Part shown: one piece after another, positions 6,746 to 8,598 of the stretch
Numbering within the stretch: position 1 is the stretch's first letter
Layout: the number at the start of each line of letters is the position of its first letter
NCBI GenBank assembly: GCA_017425725.1
Contig: JAFOXU010000188.1
Span: 1 to 8,598, forward strand
Direction of reading: 5' to 3'
Length of the DNA stretch: 8,598 nt
Origin: Alphaproteobacteria bacterium
GTDB taxonomy: Bacteria; Pseudomonadota; Alphaproteobacteria; Rs-D84
Made by a program: the position numbers and the translations under genes
The notes under the pieces: generated by a model
Seen by the model: only the letters and a program-made list of their open reading frames with translations
Database searches by the model: none
What the model was told of the DNA's origin: nothing

Positions 6746-7024
6746 TTATTGGGAAATTTTATGTTTTATTTCACGAATGCGTGCCAAGATTTCTTTTAAA
6801 TCGGCATCCGATGTTGTTGCGGCAGATTTACTTTTTATTTCATCTGCCATAACGATACATAATGTTGCCAACAGTGAATTTTCTGGCAGTGGACCAATTT
6901 TATCCAGTATTTGACGTGCACGTGCATCAACCATGCGGCCCAATTCAATCAGGCGCATTTCCTGGCCGTCTTCACAGCCCATTTGATAATTTTTATTTAC
7001 AATTGGAATTGATACGACACTCAT
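6746..7024 (-). CDS. zapA: Cell division protein ZapA
   Basis: ZapA is a cytoplasmic FtsZ-binding protein that bundles and aligns protofilaments of the Z-ring at midcell. This 92-residue product has the family layout. An N-terminal beta segment (VSIPIVNKNYQMGCEDGQE) ends in the typical C-x-D-G-x-E. A helix carries L26-x-x-L-G-x-x-V-D-A-R-A, and a segment LLATLCIVMADEI matches the family's usual ALxLADEL position. The C-terminal helix (DLKEILARIREIKHKI) is the coiled-coil dimerisation part, shorter than in the E. coli protein. The ATG overlaps the TGA of the upstream small coiled-coil gene (ATGA, 7021-7024), so translation is coupled. It converges with the gene ending at 6741, with only 4 nt between the stop codons and no clear terminator. 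Confidence 0.93.
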   Translation of the reverse strand: MSVVSIPIVNKNYQMGCEDGQEMRLIELGRMVDARARQILDKIGPLPENSLLATLCIVMADEIKSKSAATTSDADLKEILARIREIKHKISQ

Positions 7025-7233
7025 TTTTTCAACTTTTGTAATATGTTTATCGATTTATCAATCATTTCTGTGGCACGTGCATTTTTATCACGCAGATTTC
7101 TGACCTGTTCGGTTAAAATTGCCACTTCTAAATCAGTTTGCTGGGTGGCGTGTATCGCAGTTCCACGTAAACGTGCGGCTGCTTCTTCCAGACTGGCCAG
7201 TTCATGAAAAATTTGTTCTTTTAAATCTGACAT
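7021..7233 (-). CDS. zauP: ZauP-like small coiled-coil protein upstream of zapA
   Basis: This 70-residue, almost entirely helical protein has heptad-like spacing of hydrophobic residues (LKEQIFHELASLEEAAARL, then LEVAILTEQVRNL, IDKSINILQKL), consistent with a coiled coil. In Alphaproteobacteria a short coiled-coil protein is encoded directly upstream of zapA; in Caulobacter it is ZauP, which works with ZapA to focus the Z-ring. The position, ATGA overlap and size here support the same role; the symbol is assigned by context more than by sequence. The ATG at 7233 is the only sensible start: an in-frame TAA lies 9 bases upstream and no ribosome-binding site is visible. The candidate promoter puts the transcript start at the ATG itself, so the mRNA may be leaderless. 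Confidence 0.75.
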   Translation of the reverse strand: MSDLKEQIFHELASLEEAAARLRGTAIHATQQTDLEVAILTEQVRNLRDKNARATEMIDKSINILQKLKK

Positions 7234-7239
7234 ATTTGC

Positions 7240-7268
7240 ATTTTAAGATATTTTTTATATGCGTTCAA
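7240..7268 (-). promoter_or_regulatory. Promoter of the zauP-zapA unit, predicting a leaderless mRNA
   Basis: On the minus strand TTGAAC (7268-7263) and TAAAAT (7245-7240) are 17 bp apart, each one or two bases from consensus. The usual start site 6-8 nt beyond the -10 falls on the A of the ATG at 7233. The absence of a Shine-Dalgarno sequence there agrees with leaderless translation. Confidence 0.65.
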
Positions 7269-7287
7269 CCCTAAAATGTGATATAAT
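7259..7287 (+). promoter_or_regulatory. Extended -10 promoter for the 7316 gene
   Basis: TATAAT (7282-7287) is preceded by TGA (7279-7281, reading TGTGATATAAT), an extended -10. ATGCGT sits 17 bp upstream as a poor -35. The eleven bases TGATATAATAT are identical to those of the promoter at 3867-3877. The region overlaps the opposing -35 of zauP-zapA, so the two polymerases would compete. The predicted start near 7294 leaves a leader of about 22 nt with GGGGGA. Confidence 0.72.
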
Positions 7288-7315
7288 ATTCACCATAATT
7301 GTGGGGGATTTATTT

Positions 7316-8209
7316 ATGAAGACAAAAATTATTTATATTTCTGGTAATGAAACGTTTGAAATGACACAAATTCGTGCCGCTTTTGAAGAGGTTAGGGAAA
7401 CACTCGGTTTGGACAAAGATACTGTGTTGTTTGGTGTTCCTGTTGACTGTGATTCTGCACTGGAAGATATAAAAACATCAGAAAATACAATAACAGATAT
7501 TGCAGAACCTGTTATCACAGAAGAAATATCTGCTCCAGAAATCGCACCAGTTGAAACCCCACAGATTACAGAAATTGTCACAGATGAACCAGAAGATACA
7601 ACAGCAGAAAATATCGTTCCAATATTGTCTGTTTTGGCAACAAATGATGATGACGTATTGCCTGAAACTGTTCCGGTTACATCTGTCGAAATTTCAGAAC
7701 CAGAATCAATAGAAACGATTGCTGATGACACAGAACCTGTCACAGCCGATATTGAACCAGAAACCAATACTGAAATAATTGATAATGTTGAAACTGTTAC
7801 AGTTACAGAAATAACAGATACAGAGATCCCAGAAAGCCCAATGGAAAAAACATTGGAAGAACTGTTGGAATCTATGACGCCGTTGCGTGAAGATGTGGCC
7901 ACCCCAGATATGGTTGATGCGTCGCCTGATGTCGATGAAAGTGCAGATATTTTGTCACCAGATGAAACAGATGCCACATTGGCACAGTTGGCAACAGAAT
8001 TCGTTCAAAACGAAGATAAAATACCGGTTGCGCCAAAGTCTGAAACATCTGGCAAAATCGGAAAATTTAAAAACATTTTGCCATTTAAAAAAGCAAAACG
8101 TGAAGACAGTGGTTTGATGGGCGATTTGTTCGGCTGGGCCGGTGTTGCCGCCAATGATGAAGACTTTTCAATCCCTGGATTCTTTACCCAAGCAGCATCT
8201 AAGAAATGA
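7316..8209 (+). CDS. Acidic-linker protein with FtsZ-tail-like C-terminus
   Basis: This 297-residue protein is not from a family I can name. The start is the ATG at 7316, with GGGGGA (7303-7308) 7 nt upstream; the in-frame ATG at 7259 is upstream of the -10 and cannot be used from this promoter. Residues 1-45 look folded (MKTKIIYISGNETFEMTQIR..., helix, DTVLFGVPVD). Residues 46-235 are very acidic and rich in Thr, Pro, Ile and Val, with many EPxT-like units, and are probably disordered. A short helix (about 175-190, EKTLEELLESM) interrupts them. Residues 247-262 (GKIGKFKNILPFKKAKR) are basic. The end, GLMGDLFGWAG and then DEDFSIPGFFTQAASKK, recalls the FtsZ C-terminal peptide (IPAFLRxQA). It diverges from zauP-zapA and is coupled by ATGA to a membrane protein gene. 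A cytoplasmic division or membrane-linked role is inference. Confidence 0.82.
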   Translation: MKTKIIYISGNETFEMTQIRAAFEEVRETLGLDKDTVLFGVPVDCDSALEDIKTSENTITDIAEPVITEEISAPEIAPVETPQITEIVTDEPEDTTAENIVPILSVLATNDDDVLPETVPVTSVEISEPESIETIADDTEPVTADIEPETNTEIIDNVETVTVTEITDTEIPESPMEKTLEELLESMTPLREDVATPDMVDASPDVDESADILSPDETDATLAQLATEFVQNEDKIPVAPKSETSGKIGKFKNILPFKKAKREDSGLMGDLFGWAGVAANDEDFSIPGFFTQAASKK

Positions 8210-8598
8210 CCCCAAATACATTAATAAAGATTTTAGAACAAGCAGGATTCCATGAGGTAACAATTGTGGGTGATTTGGTTACCATGGAAGATCCGTCTTG
8301 TGTAATTCGTGGTTTTGAAACATTTATCAGTTATGCATGGGTTATTGTCACTGCGCTAGCAGGGATATTGCTGTTCGGATGGGCGCTGTCTATGATACGT
8401 GGTGCCAAGAACGATATTTTTTCCAATATGAAATATTTGGTTCTTATATTTGGGATTTTATCGGTTTCTGGATTTATAATGGAAACGATTTATGGTGGAC
8501 AGTTTGTGAGTTCTTGGTGTAAAACAGTTCAGATACCAATTTCAGAAATAGAGTCTTTGATAACACAAAAGCTAAAAGCATCTGGATATGAATTTATA
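8206..8598 (+). CDS. Two-pass inner-membrane protein (3' end cut by window)
   Basis: The ATG overlaps the TGA of the preceding gene (ATGA, 8206-8209), and the frame stays open to the window edge, giving 131 residues. There is no signal peptide. Residues 1-40 are soluble (TLIKILEQAGFHEVTIVGDL...). Membrane segments lie at about 41-64 (SYAWVIVTALAGILLFGWAL) and 76-95 (MKYLVLIFGILSVSGFIMET), separated by a short loop with Arg65 and Lys68. By the positive-inside rule that loop is cytoplasmic, which would put both ends and Cys32 and Cys105 in the periplasm. Two spans with a small basic loop also occur in VirB2/TrbC pilins and other secretion components, but I see no diagnostic motif, so this is only a topology likeness. 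The coupling implies it is made together with the FtsZ-tail-like protein. Confidence 0.75.
   Translation, partial: MTPNTLIKILEQAGFHEVTIVGDLVTMEDPSCVIRGFETFISYAWVIVTALAGILLFGWALSMIRGAKNDIFSNMKYLVLIFGILSVSGFIMETIYGGQFVSSWCKTVQIPISEIESLITQKLKASGYEFI

Noticed and set aside
7259..7315. Earlier start (7259) for the FtsZ-tail-like gene
   Set aside because: It lies upstream of and across the TATAAT element; GGGGGA points to the ATG at 7316.
7333..7977. Long Ser/Val-rich minus-strand ORF
   Set aside because: It is the antisense shadow of the acidic Thr/Glu repeats in the 7316 gene. It has no ribosome-binding site and its composition mirrors the sense codons.
8337..8522. 61-residue Trp/Tyr-rich plus-strand ORF
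   Set aside because: It is an alternate frame of the coupled two-pass membrane protein, whose start overlaps the preceding stop codon.
1..8598. CRISPR array, tRNA or insertion sequence
   Set aside because: No regularly spaced repeats, cloverleaf-like sequence, transposase or paired terminal inverted repeats were seen.

Overview
The window looks like chromosomal DNA from a low-GC, Gram-negative alphaproteobacterium, probably an uncultured host-associated lineage. Three things point there. A zapA gene is preceded by an ATGA-overlapping small coiled-coil gene, an arrangement known from Alphaproteobacteria (ZauP-ZapA in Caulobacter). There are signal peptides and beta-barrel outer-membrane proteins ending in Phe. 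The codon use is AT-leaning. The exact lineage is inference. No rRNA, tRNA, CRISPR array, transposase or integrase is visible.

Left part (1-2374). Two convergent gene pairs face each other across one bidirectional terminator (1077-1100). On the + strand, a gene cut by the left edge and the gene at 548 encode paralogous unrecognised soluble proteins sharing a GNVIFY motif. On the - strand, 2374-1649 and 1630-1100 encode a second pair of paralogues sharing an LFSG...NW...LG.AW...NP.T.Y core, with low-complexity tails (Gln/Pro-rich in one, His/Glu/Arg-rich in the other).

Middle (2375-6741). A divergent, AT-rich intergenic region leads to a secreted beta-barrel protein (2633-3778) with its own terminator. 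A strong extended -10 promoter then drives a probable operon of an eight-stranded OmpA-like barrel (3902) and a large secreted Cys-rich protein with glycine-zipper segments (5092). These three genes are a cell-envelope block.

Right part (6742-8598). zapA and its upstream coiled-coil partner (Z-ring assembly factors) run leftward. An 82-bp divergent promoter region separates them from a rightward gene (7316-8209). That gene encodes an N-terminal folded segment, a long acidic Thr/Pro/Ile-rich linker, a basic patch and a C-terminal peptide. The peptide resembles the conserved C-terminal tail of FtsZ (IPxF followed by Gln/Ala). It is translationally coupled (ATGA) to a two-pass membrane protein cut by the right edge.

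The most interesting signal is this FtsZ-tail-like protein sharing a promoter region with zauP-zapA, which suggests an undescribed division-associated module. The zauP-like gene also appears to be transcribed as a leaderless mRNA.
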